64,000 nucleotides of DNA from Pectobacterium versatile (GTDB lineage Bacteria; Pseudomonadota; Gammaproteobacteria; Enterobacterales; Enterobacteriaceae): positions 62,001 to 126,000 of the forward strand of contig NZ_JAINZP010000005.1 of NCBI RefSeq assembly GCF_020166435.1, given 5' to 3'. Positions 30,431 through 38,634 of the stretch are shown here, piece by piece. The translations under genes and the position numbers were made by a program. Numbering within the stretch: the first letter of the stretch is position 1; every line of letters starts with the position of its first letter. The notes under the pieces were generated by a model. It had not been told where the DNA came from and ran no database searches. It saw only the letters and a list, made by a program, of their open reading frames with translations.

Positions 30431-31252
30431 ATGAAAGTGTTTATCTCTGCTGATATCGAAGGGATCGCTGGCGTGATGCGCCCGGAACAGTGCAGCCCCG
30501 GAACCGCGGAATACCAACTGGCACGCGGCCTGATGGAGCAGGAAGTGAATGCCGCGATTGACGGTGCGTTCGCGGGTGGCGCAACAGAGGTGGTGGTCGC
30601 CGACAGCCATGCGGCAATGGTCAATCTGCGTGCGGAGAACATCGACGCCCGCGCCCGGCTGGTACAAGGTAAACCGCGCGGCTATTCGATGGTAGAAGGG
30701 CTGGAGCAACAACAGTTCGACGGCCTGATGTTCATCGGTTATCACAGCGCGGCAGGCGAGTTTGGCGTGTTGTCGCATACCATCAATGGTCGTGCTTTCT
30801 ACCGCGTGCGCATCAACGGTGAAATCATGGGCGAGAGCGACATCTACGCTGCCGCTGGTGTGGAACAGAAAACACCGATCTGGCTGGTCAGCGGTGACGA
30901 CACACTCCAAAGCTGGATCGCCCGCTACTACCCTGCCACCGACTACGCCTGCGTCAAACGCGCCATTTCACAGCATGCGGCGGAGTCCCTCAGCACCGAG
31001 CAGGCCCGTCAGGTGATTCGAGATGCAGCCAAAGCGGCGGTGGAAAAAGCACACCGTACGTTAAATTCACGGATTCAGGCGCCCTACCGTCTCGAACTGA
31101 TGGTGGCAAAACCGGTACTGGCCGATCTATTCTGTCTACTGCCGAACGTTGAACGCTTGGATGCCATAACCGTAGGTTATACCGCGCAAAACATGCGGGA
31201 AATCACCAGCCTGTTGGGTGCCTTTTCCTATCTGGCAACGACGCAAAACTGA
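30431..31252 (+). CDS. M55 family D-aminopeptidase (DppA-like)
   Basis: This 273-residue zinc peptidase starts MKVFISADIEGIAG, which carries the SxDxEG signature with metal ligands D8 and E10. Further ligand regions are VVADSHAAM (~58), FIGYHSAAG (~102) and NGEIMGESD (~132). DppA of Bacillus is a decameric D-specific aminopeptidase acting on D-Ala-D-Ala and D-Ala-Gly-Gly. Next to a dipeptide epimerase and a DmpA-type peptidase it suggests breakdown of D-residue peptides such as murein fragments. It follows the P1 peptidase by 26 bases with a good ribosome site (AGGAAA). Confidence 0.9.
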   Translation: MKVFISADIEGIAGVMRPEQCSPGTAEYQLARGLMEQEVNAAIDGAFAGGATEVVVADSHAAMVNLRAENIDARARLVQGKPRGYSMVEGLEQQQFDGLMFIGYHSAAGEFGVLSHTINGRAFYRVRINGEIMGESDIYAAAGVEQKTPIWLVSGDDTLQSWIARYYPATDYACVKRAISQHAAESLSTEQARQVIRDAAKAAVEKAHRTLNSRIQAPYRLELMVAKPVLADLFCLLPNVERLDAITVGYTAQNMREITSLLGAFSYLATTQN

Positions 31253-31311
31253 TTCCGGTCTATCCGCCCCTGATTCTGGGGTGTAAACCGCTTGAAAAGA
31301 GAATTTATCGC

Positions 31312-32259
31312 ATGACAAAACCCGTGATTGTGATCCACGGTGGCGCAGGTGCGCTGACCCGTTCGGCCATGAGCGCTGAAAAAGAGCAACGCTATCTGGC
31401 TGCGCTATCCGAGATTGTCGCCAGCGGACAGCGTATTTTGGCTGAAAACGGCAGCGCGCTGGATGCCGTAACGGAAGCCGTCCGTCTGCTGGAAGAGTGC
31501 CCGCTATTCAATGCCGGACACGGTTCGGTCTTCACCCACGCAGAAACCCATGAACTGGACGCCAGCATCATGGACGGACGGTCGCTGGATGCTGGCGCGG
31601 TCAGTTGCGTCAGCCATATCCGTAACCCGATTCTGGCGGCACGCACCGTGCTCGAAGCCAGCCCGCATGTGATGTTTACCGCCGACGGCGCGGAAGCCTT
31701 TGCACAGCAGCACGATCTGGAAAGGGTCGATCCGGCGTTTTTCTCCACCGATGAACGCCGTCAGCAGCTCCATAACGCGCAGGCAGGCTCAGGCCGCGTC
31801 ATCCTCGATCATGATGGTCAGAACGACCCGATCGATCCCGACCGTAAATTCGGCACCGTGGGCGCGGTAGCGCTCGACAGCGCAGGTAACCTCGCGGCGG
31901 CAACCTCGACGGGCGGCATGACCAACAAACAGGCCGGACGCGTGGGCGATAGCCCCATCATTGGTGCTGGCTGTTACGCCAATAACCAGACGGTAGCCGT
32001 TTCCTGCACCGGTACTGGCGAGGTCTTTATGCGTGCCGTCGCCGCCTATGATGTCTCGGCGCTGATGGAGTATGCCGGACTCACGCTACAGCAGGCCAGC
32101 GATCGCGTAGTCATGGAGAAACTCGTGCAAATGGACGGCAGCGGCGGGATGATTGCCGTCGATAAAGCAGGCAACATCGCCTTGCCATTTAACAGCGAAG
32201 GCATGTATCGCGGCTATGGCTACGTGGGAGAAGCTCCCGTCGCCGATATCTATCGCTAA
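31312..32259 (+). CDS. iaaA: Isoaspartyl peptidase/L-asparaginase IaaA
   Basis: This 315-residue Ntn hydrolase is autocleaved before T182 in DPDRKFGTVGAVALD, leaving Thr as nucleophile. It cleaves isoaspartyl dipeptides and asparagine. NAGHGSVFT and DASIMDGRSLDAGAVS in the alpha subunit, and the TSTGGMTNKQAGRVGDSPIIGAG glycine-rich loop in the beta subunit, are diagnostic. In E. coli iaaA heads the iaaA-gsiABCD operon; here it is at the far end of the cluster. It is the last structural gene before the regulator. Confidence 0.95.
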   Translation: MTKPVIVIHGGAGALTRSAMSAEKEQRYLAALSEIVASGQRILAENGSALDAVTEAVRLLEECPLFNAGHGSVFTHAETHELDASIMDGRSLDAGAVSCVSHIRNPILAARTVLEASPHVMFTADGAEAFAQQHDLERVDPAFFSTDERRQQLHNAQAGSGRVILDHDGQNDPIDPDRKFGTVGAVALDSAGNLAAATSTGGMTNKQAGRVGDSPIIGAGCYANNQTVAVSCTGTGEVFMRAVAAYDVSALMEYAGLTLQQASDRVVMEKLVQMDGSGGMIAVDKAGNIALPFNSEGMYRGYGYVGEAPVADIYR

Positions 32260-32289
32260 GTTAGCAATGGCAGGTGATATAAAAGATAA

Positions 32290-32327
32290 ATGCACTTAAT
32301 TGGTGCTATAGCACCAATTAAGTGCAT
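32290..32327. promoter_or_regulatory. 38-bp perfect palindrome containing two NtrC-type sites
   Basis: The stretch is a perfect palindrome centred between 32308 and 32309. Each half of it holds one match to the NtrC consensus GCACY-N5-RGTGC: GCACT-TAATT-GGTGC at 32292-32306 and GCACC-AATTA-AGTGC at 32311-32325. The two sites are 19 bases apart centre to centre. They lie about 100 bases before the sigma-54 promoter of the LysR gene. It could also act as a terminator for iaaA, but no T-run follows. Confidence 0.7.
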
Positions 32328-32334
32328 CACGGTA

Positions 32335-32368
32335 GTGCATAAATTTTTCTCATTGGCAGCTTATGCAC
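32335..32368. promoter_or_regulatory. Inverted repeat between enhancer and promoter
   Basis: GTGCATAA (32335-32342) is matched by TTATGCAC (32361-32368). It lies between the NtrC-type palindrome and the sigma-54 promoter. It may be a further operator for the LysR protein or for another regulator. Confidence 0.4.
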
Positions 32369-32388
32369 TATTACCAGGTGCTTATAAC

Positions 32389-32406
32389 CTGGCGTAATAA
32401 TTGCAG
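32389..32406 (+). promoter_or_regulatory. Sigma-54 promoter of the LysR gene
   Basis: CTGGCGTAATAATTGCAG carries TGGC and TTGCA with GG (32391-32392) and GC (32403-32404) exactly 10 bases apart, matching the -24/-12 consensus TGGCAC-N5-TTGCA. The expected start point is near 32416, with the LysR gene at 32466. Confidence 0.7.
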
Positions 32407-32465
32407 GCATTCTGGTCATTACTCATACGATGCTCATCAGAAAGCGTCAGCCGGAGCCTGCAACC

Positions 32466-33374
32466 ATGCGATTACGCCATATTGAAATCTTCCAGGCCAT
32501 TGTTCAGGCAGGTACCATCAGCGGCGCCGCCCGTTTACTCAACGTCTCTCAGCCCAACGTCAGCCGGGTATTGAATCACGCAGAACAGCAGCTCGGTTTT
32601 TCCCTCTTTGAACGTCGCACACAGGGCATGATCGCCACCGAAGAAGGGCTGCGCCTGATACCGAAAGTGCAGGAGCTTTTCAGTCATCTGCAAAGCATCA
32701 GTTCCCTCACCGAACAAATCAAAACCAGCAAGGCACACTCCGTACGGCTCGGTGCAGCACATGCATTCGGGCAAATGATCGTGGCCCCAACGCTGGTGGA
32801 GTTTCATAAGCAGGCAGCCTCGGTTAACGTCGAACTCGTCACCGAACACTTCAGCACGCTGTGCCAGAACATCCTGCAAAACCAGCTCGACTTCGCGCTG
32901 ATCTTTGGTCAGCAGGTGCCACCTGAGCTGCTGGCAGAACCGCTGTTCCAGTCCACAATGGTTGCCCTGCTGCCGAAAGACAGCCCGATAAACGGCCCCG
33001 TCTCGCTGGAATGGCTGTGCAACAACAATCTGCTGATGATGCAGCATCAGGACCCGCTCGGCCAGGTGGTACACCGTGCACTACGCGACAAGGCGCTACA
33101 GCCGGCTGCCTCGCTCTACATCAAAACCTACTCAGTGATTGCCGATATGGTGCTGGCGGGCGGCGGTGCGGGCATCGTCGATCTCTTTACCGCCTGTCGC
33201 TATGCCGATCAGCTCAAAATCGTCCCTATCGATCAGCCGCTGCCTTTTGAAGTCACGCTGATCAGCCGCCGCGACAACCCACAGTCACAGGCGACGCTGC
33301 AACTGAAACAGATGATGAAAAATCGCTGTCGCGACATCGCCAGACAGAACGAGACGCTGCTTTACGCCGCCTGA
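32466..33374 (+). CDS. LysR-type regulator of the peptide cluster
   Basis: This 302-residue LysR protein has its winged helix-turn-helix at about 15-60 (AGTISGAARLLNVSQPNVSRVLNHAEQQLGFSLFERR) and a periplasmic-binding-like effector domain after ~90. It is not Nac by sequence; it resembles the LysR/OccR-type group acting on metabolic genes. I chose ATG 32466 (MRLRHIEIFQAI), 9 bases after GGAG; ATG 32430 would add 12 atypical residues. The gene has its own sigma-54 promoter and NtrC-type enhancer, so it is probably made under nitrogen limitation and then switches on the epimerase-transporter-peptidase operon. The T-N11-A palindrome at 22838 is its likely target. Confidence 0.88.
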   Translation: MRLRHIEIFQAIVQAGTISGAARLLNVSQPNVSRVLNHAEQQLGFSLFERRTQGMIATEEGLRLIPKVQELFSHLQSISSLTEQIKTSKAHSVRLGAAHAFGQMIVAPTLVEFHKQAASVNVELVTEHFSTLCQNILQNQLDFALIFGQQVPPELLAEPLFQSTMVALLPKDSPINGPVSLEWLCNNNLLMMQHQDPLGQVVHRALRDKALQPAASLYIKTYSVIADMVLAGGGAGIVDLFTACRYADQLKIVPIDQPLPFEVTLISRRDNPQSQATLQLKQMMKNRCRDIARQNETLLYAA

Positions 33375-33433
33375 TTCACGACAGATGCTACGCCACAGAC
33401 GGTTTTTCCTATCCCCTGCGCGGGACTCAACGC

Positions 33434-33439
33434 TATAAT
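33434..33439 (+). promoter_or_regulatory. Sigma-70 -10 box before yicC
   Basis: A perfect TATAAT lies 34 bases before the yicC start in CGCTATAATCC. The matching -35 is not clear. Confidence 0.5.
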
Positions 33440-33472
33440 CCTTCTCATCATTTGCTTTACAGGTATGCACCA

Positions 33473-34336
33473 ATGATTCGCAGCATGACCGCTTACGCCC
33501 GCCGAGAGATCAAGGGCAACTGGGGAAGCGCAGCCTGGGAACTGCGTTCCGTTAACCAGCGCTATCTGGAAACCTATCTTCGTTTACCGGAACAATTCCG
33601 CAGCCTCGAACCCGTCGCTCGTGAGCGCATCCGCGCCCGCTTAACCCGTGGCAAAATCGAATGCAACCTGCGTTTTGAGCTCGACCCGAGTGCGCAAAGT
33701 GCGCTGATCCTGAACGAAAAACTGGCGAAACAGCTGGTTAATGCCGCCAATTGGGTCAAGATGCAAAGCGACGAAGGGGAAATCAACCCGGTTGATATTC
33801 TGCGCTGGCCCGGCGTGATGTCGGCGGAAGAGCAGGATCTGGACGCCATCAGCGCCGAACTGCTGGTAGCACTGGAAGGCGCGCTGGATGACTTCATCGC
33901 CGCCCGTGAAAGCGAAGGTGATGCGCTGAAAGGGATGATCGAACAGCGTCTGGCTGGCGTCAGCGCCGAAGTCGTCAAAGTGCGCGCCCAGATGCCGAAC
34001 ATCCTGCTATGGCAGCGCGAGCGTCTGCAAAGCAAGCTGGAAGATGCGCAGGTGCAGTTGGAAAATAACCGTCTGGAACAGGAACTGGTTCTGATGGCAC
34101 AGCGCGTCGACGTCTCGGAAGAACTCGACCGCCTCGACGCTCACGTCAAAGAAACCTACAAAATCCTGAAAAAAGAAGAAGCCGTCGGCCGCCGCCTCGA
34201 CTTCATGATGCAGGAATTCAACCGTGAATCGAACACGCTGGCCTCGAAATCCATCAACGCCGACGTCACCGCATCAGCCATTGAGTTGAAAGTGCTGATC
34301 GAGCAAATGCGGGAACAGATTCAGAACATCGAGTAA
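33473..34336 (+). CDS. yicC: YicC family stress protein/endoribonuclease
   Basis: This 287-residue protein starts MIRSMTAYARREIKGNWGSAAWELRSVNQRY-type and has the C-terminal DUF1732 domain ending in NTLASKSINADVTASAIELKVLIEQMREQIQNIE-type sequence. The family was recently associated with endoribonuclease activity and small RNA turnover. I chose ATG 33473; an upstream in-frame ATG would add seven residues without similarity. In E. coli yicC and rph are adjacent and divergent; here the peptide cluster separates them. Its transcript ends in a hairpin that is also the left att-like repeat. Confidence 0.95.
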   Translation: MIRSMTAYARREIKGNWGSAAWELRSVNQRYLETYLRLPEQFRSLEPVARERIRARLTRGKIECNLRFELDPSAQSALILNEKLAKQLVNAANWVKMQSDEGEINPVDILRWPGVMSAEEQDLDAISAELLVALEGALDDFIAARESEGDALKGMIEQRLAGVSAEVVKVRAQMPNILLWQRERLQSKLEDAQVQLENNRLEQELVLMAQRVDVSEELDRLDAHVKETYKILKKEEAVGRRLDFMMQEFNRESNTLASKSINADVTASAIELKVLIEQMREQIQNIE

Positions 34337-34340
34337 CGTT

Positions 34341-34418
34341 TCACGCGATCTCGCGTAGTCTCAATAAGTCTCGTCAGGATAAAAAGGCCATTGTAAATCA
34401 TGGCCTTTTTTGTTTTAT
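34341..34418 (+). repeat. Left copy of a 78-bp direct repeat (attL-like) containing the yicC terminator
   Basis: This stretch matches 39119-39196 at 70 of 78 positions. It contains a strong hairpin, AAAAAGGCCAT with ATGGCCTTTTT, beginning 44 bases after the yicC stop. One of the differences between the copies is a compensatory base pair (G-C here, A-T in the right copy). The integrase gene begins 112 bases to its right. It is the probable left end of the element. Confidence 0.75.
34380..34412 (+). terminator. yicC terminator, also symmetrical for the other strand
   Basis: AAAAAGGCCAT (34381-34391) pairs with ATGGCCTTTTT (34400-34410) and is followed by T-runs. It is a typical intrinsic terminator of the yicC transcript and works in both orientations because of the A and T runs. 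Confidence 0.85.
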
Positions 34419-34466
34419 ATAGTCTCATATCGTATCACTACAGCGCGTGTTCTGCGTGTGCTTAAA

Positions 34467-34508
34467 GGTGTACTTATTTAGCCTTAAGTACACTCGTTTA
34501 AGTACACC
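34467..34508. repeat. Three arm-type repeats GTGTACTTAA near the integrase gene
   Basis: GGTGTACTTA (34467-34476), TTAAGTACAC (34484-34493) and TTAAGTACACC (34498-34508) are copies of one motif in both orientations. Another copy, GGTGTACTTAA, lies at 39027-39037 near the right repeat. This layout fits the arm binding sites of a tyrosine integrase. Confidence 0.65.
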
Positions 34509-34529
34509 TCCTCTGATGATGAGGGACAT

Positions 34530-35789
34530 ATGGGAAAACTGACAGACATACAAATCCGTACATGGATTAGAAACAATGAGCACTTTGCGGGTCGCTCTGA
34601 CGGGAATGGGTTATACATATGTTTTCCAGAGACTTATAGCGCCCCATTCTGGCGATTTCGCTACAAAATGGCGGGCAAAGCCAGAGTTATGCTGATTGGC
34701 TATTACTCCAGCATTTCGCTCGCGAAAGCGCGAGAAATCGCAAAAGAACTTTCCGCTCGTGTTGCTCTGGGACATGACGTAGCGGGAGAGAAGCAGGAAC
34801 GTAAAGCTGAAGCGCTGAAGAAGATGGAAGAAGAGAAACATGTGCTCCGTGTTTCAGAACTAGCTGCGGAATACTTTGAGCGTCAGATCCTCAACCGGTG
34901 GAAGCACCCTGACATTCTGCGCCGCCGCATAGACAAAGACATCAACCCTAATATCGGGCATTTCAGAATCGAAGAAGTTAAAGCCTGGCATATCGACGAT
35001 ATGCTGCAAAAAATCGTCCAACGTGGAGCGCCTACAGTTGCTAATGACGTTCTTCGCTGGACGCGCCGTATTTTTGATTTCGGTATCAAGCGACATATGC
35101 TTGAAAGCAATCCTACTAGCGCCTTTGAAATCTCAGATGCTGGCGGACAGGAACAAAGCAGAGAACGCTGGCTCAGCCGTGACGAATTGATGAAGCTCTT
35201 TCAGGCTATGCCCATGACAAAAGGCTTCTCACGTCAAAATGAGCTAACAATGAAACTTCTGCTGGTGTTCTGCTGCCGTAAAATGGAGCTTTGCGGTGCG
35301 CGTTGGGAGGAGTTCGATCTTGATGAAGCGGTTTGGCACTTACCAGCAGAACGAGTTAAGAATGGTGATGCGATCGACATCCCTATTCCTGCACCTGCGC
35401 TTGAATGGTTGAAAGAACTGCATCAAATGTCCTGCAATAGCCAGTGGGTGCTTCCAGCAAGAAAGATGCAGCACCGCATGATTCCGCATATTCAAGAAAG
35501 CACACTGCCTGTTGCGTTGAGCAAGGTAAAGGGCAATCTACCTGATGTACCTAATTTTACTATTCATGATTTTCGGCGTACCGCGCGTTCACATCTGGCG
35601 GCGTTAGGGGTTGATCTAGTTGCAGAGCGCTGCCTGAATCACAGAATCAAAGGTGTTGAGGGGATTTACAACCGCTATCAGTATTTCAATGAGAGGAAGC
35701 AAGCGTTGGAATTGTGGGCTGACTTGCTTGTTTCTTTAGAAAGAGGTGAGGACTATAACGTGACACTGTTTAGAAAAAGTATAGCCTGA
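34530..35789 (+). CDS. Tyrosine recombinase/integrase of the P4 type
   Basis: This 419-residue integrase has an N-terminal arm-binding domain of the DUF4102 type (residues 1-90, YKMAGKARVMLIGYYSSISLAKAREIAKEL), a central SAM-like core-binding domain (115-200) and a C-terminal catalytic domain. Catalytic residues are the arginine in CRKMEL, HDFRRT, the histidine in LNHRI and the tyrosine in YNRYQYF. It should excise and integrate the element between the 78-bp repeats. It is adjacent to the left repeat, as is usual. Its start follows GAGGGACAT. Confidence 0.95.
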   Translation: MGKLTDIQIRTWIRNNEHFAGRSDGNGLYICFPETYSAPFWRFRYKMAGKARVMLIGYYSSISLAKAREIAKELSARVALGHDVAGEKQERKAEALKKMEEEKHVLRVSELAAEYFERQILNRWKHPDILRRRIDKDINPNIGHFRIEEVKAWHIDDMLQKIVQRGAPTVANDVLRWTRRIFDFGIKRHMLESNPTSAFEISDAGGQEQSRERWLSRDELMKLFQAMPMTKGFSRQNELTMKLLLVFCCRKMELCGARWEEFDLDEAVWHLPAERVKNGDAIDIPIPAPALEWLKELHQMSCNSQWVLPARKMQHRMIPHIQESTLPVALSKVKGNLPDVPNFTIHDFRRTARSHLAALGVDLVAERCLNHRIKGVEGIYNRYQYFNERKQALELWADLLVSLERGEDYNVTLFRKSIA

Positions 35790-36022
35790 AGCCTAGTACA
35801 AACGTAGTCTTTCATATGACTCATACAGTATACAACGGAGCCTTTGTGATCTTCTTTAAACAAACCGACATTACTAACTGATGGTTGTATCTAATGCTGG
35901 GGGCAGGTCATGGGGATTGCTAGTATCTGAAAGTAAAGGATATGATACTAACTCGACGCATTTTAAATGTTTAAAAGAATCAATTATAATCGAGTTTGTA
36001 TTTGGAGATATCAAAGAGACCT

Positions 36023-36967
36023 ATGAGAAGCGGAAAAAAAAGTATCCTCACACCAATCAACCCAATTTTTATACCAGATCAAAAGTCATACTGGGCAACG
36101 CATTTTTATAGTGTCTTAAAGTGTATGGATAACCATAAAAATTTGCAGTACTCCCCAAGAAGATTCAAAGAGTTTCCTCTTTGGTCATTAAGCCTTTTAA
36201 GAGGAAACCTACCTCAGAATTTTTTTGAATATATTGAGTCATTTATCAGAAACTGGGGTGCTCAATATTTCTTTGCAAGTCTTTTTAATCAAAAAGTGGG
36301 CAGCCATATCATTATCGAACTGATTGAGAGGCTTGAGGAGTTATATGGTGTTTGTTTTAATAGAGACTTGGAACAATTTACCTTTTATATATCAGGAAAT
36401 GATTCTCATCTAAGATATAAACTTGAAGATAGATTCACAGAAATATTTCCCTATAAAGAAATGAAAAATTCTACTTCTGATCTTATTGGATATTCTGATC
36501 TTTGCTTAGTATTAGAAAACACATTAACTGGCTCATCAGTTGGAATATTTGGTGAGGTTGAAGGAAACCATGGAAACAAGATGAGGACTGAAGCTTTTTG
36601 GGGAGGTAAACAAGAATTCTGTGTTTTTGGTATTGGCGTTGTTGATGGTGATGAGAAATTGGTGTATTTCGAAGAATCCAATTATAAAGGAATACCAAGA
36701 GTACATCTTTTGTTTGAAAAATCACATTTCTTTATCAGTGATTTTTTAGAAGTGTTAAACTGCTTAAAATTCTTTTTCCTATGTGGCCCTCAGATGAAGT
36801 ATAGCTGCCCTGATGATGAATTTGGTTTCTTCGTTACAGAAATAAAGAAGAGATGGTCCGATCCTATCACCCAAGTTTTTATCTTTCTTGAGCGGTTTAT
36901 AGATGGTGGTGATTTGGTTGGGTTTAATGATAACGCTTTGTCAATCATCACCGATTTACAATCATAG
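36023..36967 (+). CDS. Unrecognised island protein, possible PD-(D/E)xK-like fold
   Basis: I do not recognise this 314-residue protein. It starts MRSGKKSILTPINPIFIPDQ; an upstream ATG at 35996 would add nine residues. The region SDLIGYSDLCLVLENTLTG followed by GIFGEVEG (E178, E180) and then K in GNHGNKM has the spacing of acidic and basic residues seen in some PD-(D/E)xK nucleases, but this is only suggestive. It is strongly AT-rich. A TIR-like gene follows after 56 bases on the same strand, so the two probably work together. A defence role is inferred from that and from the integrase. Confidence 0.6.
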   Translation: MRSGKKSILTPINPIFIPDQKSYWATHFYSVLKCMDNHKNLQYSPRRFKEFPLWSLSLLRGNLPQNFFEYIESFIRNWGAQYFFASLFNQKVGSHIIIELIERLEELYGVCFNRDLEQFTFYISGNDSHLRYKLEDRFTEIFPYKEMKNSTSDLIGYSDLCLVLENTLTGSSVGIFGEVEGNHGNKMRTEAFWGGKQEFCVFGIGVVDGDEKLVYFEESNYKGIPRVHLLFEKSHFFISDFLEVLNCLKFFFLCGPQMKYSCPDDEFGFFVTEIKKRWSDPITQVFIFLERFIDGGDLVGFNDNALSIITDLQS

Positions 36968-37023
36968 TTATTTTTAAAAGTTCAATATACTATTCACGCT
37001 AATTGAGACTATAATGGGGAAAT

Positions 37024-38028
37024 ATGCAAACAGTATTTTACTCTTGGCAATCAGATATATCTTCAAAAACAAACAGGAATGTTATAGAAAAATCTATTAC
37101 AGTCGCAATAAAAAAAGTTAACTCGACATCAGAAAGTAAAGAGTCACATTTCACTCTTGATAAAGATACACTAAATGAGTCAGGTTCCCCAGATATCGTT
37201 GATACAATAATGCGAAAAATAGATAGATGTTCATTTTTTATTGCTGATATAACCCCAATACTAACTTCAAGTACTGGGAAAAACATGCCTAACTCAAACG
37301 TATTATTTGAATCAGGTTACTCTGTAGGGAAAAAGGGATTTAACAGAACATTTTTCATTGTTAATGAGGCCTATGCAGCTGTAGAGACCTTACCATTTGA
37401 CTTAAAGACAAAAAGAATCCTCAAATATAATCTCAGCGAAAGTGATTTGAGTGATCCTGAAAACAAAGATAACATAGTTAAAGTGTTAACCTCAGCTATA
37501 GCTAAAAATTTAGAGTTAATCAATACGCTGCCTGAAACTGAACTTTCAGTAAATAAACCACCAACTAAAGAAATAAAAAGAAATAGGGATTTAATGAAGC
37601 TTAAAAGATTCCTTGAACAGATGCCATCAAAAATAATCCAAGAACATATCAATTATGGAATTGATATGATGATAATGAATTTCAACACTTTTACCGCCCT
37701 CTATAATATGCAATCAATTCAGTCATTTATTGGATTTAGACTTTATGACTTAAAGCTTCAAGAACATATTAATTTACTAATGGAAAATTTTGAGAAAAGT
37801 CTTTCATTTGGTCTAAATTTCCACCATTTCAGGGATGATATATATAAGTTCAAAGCGAATGAAGTAACATCAGAATCCGATTACATAATAGCTCTTAAAA
37901 AACTCAATTATTCATTGGATAATTTACTGAATTACATACATTCAAAATATATAGAAATTGACCTGGAGGAGTATGGTGATTTGGCTTTAAAGTCATACTA
38001 TAAAGAAATTAAAGAAAATGAAGATTAA
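37024..38028 (+). CDS. TIR-like/nucleotide-hydrolase-like protein (FYSWQSD family), candidate defence effector
   Basis: This 334-residue protein has an N-terminal Rossmann-like domain of about 160 residues. It starts QTVFYSWQSDISSKTNRNVIEKSI, continues SGSPDIVDTIMRKIDRCSFFIADITPI, and has PNSNVLFESGYSVG with E96 in the position of the catalytic glutamate of TIR and deoxyribosyltransferase-like enzymes. The C-terminal 170 residues are helical with no named domain. Such proteins are commonly found in defence islands and are predicted to hydrolyse NAD or bind nucleotides. It follows an unknown gene with a short gap, as a two-gene unit. Activity is an inference. Confidence 0.7.
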   Translation: MQTVFYSWQSDISSKTNRNVIEKSITVAIKKVNSTSESKESHFTLDKDTLNESGSPDIVDTIMRKIDRCSFFIADITPILTSSTGKNMPNSNVLFESGYSVGKKGFNRTFFIVNEAYAAVETLPFDLKTKRILKYNLSESDLSDPENKDNIVKVLTSAIAKNLELINTLPETELSVNKPPTKEIKRNRDLMKLKRFLEQMPSKIIQEHINYGIDMMIMNFNTFTALYNMQSIQSFIGFRLYDLKLQEHINLLMENFEKSLSFGLNFHHFRDDIYKFKANEVTSESDYIIALKKLNYSLDNLLNYIHSKYIEIDLEEYGDLALKSYYKEIKENED

Positions 38029-38274
38029 AATAAATGCGGTTGCTCTTTTTTTTCTATGAGCCAATAAATATTGTCCGTTTAAATTGGCAACGCCGATATA
38101 ATATTCTGACACTTGCTATTATCTTATTTTATGTATGAATGCAATTAGCAGAACCAATAACAAAAATTTTCAATGCGGTGAGTAATTAATATAAAACAGT
38201 CACATATTATTGCAAGTAATTTAGTTACACCAATATGGAAGAATTCTTATTTCTCTTTATGTATGCCTGATTGA

Positions 38275-38634
38275 TTATTTCTTTCTGTAGTTCCCCTCCA
38301 TAGAGCCTTCAGCAGAAACGCCACAATAGTTTTCACAACTACGGGTCATTACGTTAAATGAGCCATTATTCAATTCACTAATTACCGCTACACATGCACT
38401 CGATGAGTCGCTGTGAAGCCAACGATTTCGCAGCCCTGCGCCTGCACCGACACGTTCGGCAATGCCCTCCATATTACAAACACCAGAAGCATTACCGTGA
38501 GATGCATTAATATTAAATTCAGCAGTGTCATTCCCCGTCGACAACGATAAAGCGCCATTTCGCTTAACGTATTTAGCTGCATGCGCCATAGTAAAGCCAT
38601 TGGCCAATAGCAAAGTTAGGACTATCTTTTTCAT
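38275..38634 (-). CDS. Small secreted protein with signal peptide, unknown function
   Basis: This 119-residue protein has a signal peptide (MKKIVLTLLLANGFTMAHA, cleaved after AHA). The mature part of about 100 residues has four cysteines, C-NMEGI, SACVAV and SCENYCG, so two disulfides are likely in the periplasm. I do not recognise the family. It lies alone on the minus strand at the right end of the integrase element. A ribosome site (AGGAG) precedes its start. Confidence 0.7.
   Translation of the reverse strand: MKKIVLTLLLANGFTMAHAAKYVKRNGALSLSTGNDTAEFNINASHGNASGVCNMEGIAERVGAGAGLRNRWLHSDSSSACVAVISELNNGSFNVMTRSCENYCGVSAEGSMEGNYRKK

Noticed and set aside
32355-32366. Second sigma-54-like sequence TTGGCAGCTTATGC
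   Set aside because: GG and GC are 8 bases apart, not 10, so it should not be functional; the later one has the right spacing.
35881-36111. Small plus-strand frame before the unknown island gene
   Set aside because: It overlaps the better-supported frame from 36023, has no clear ribosome site and no recognisable sequence.
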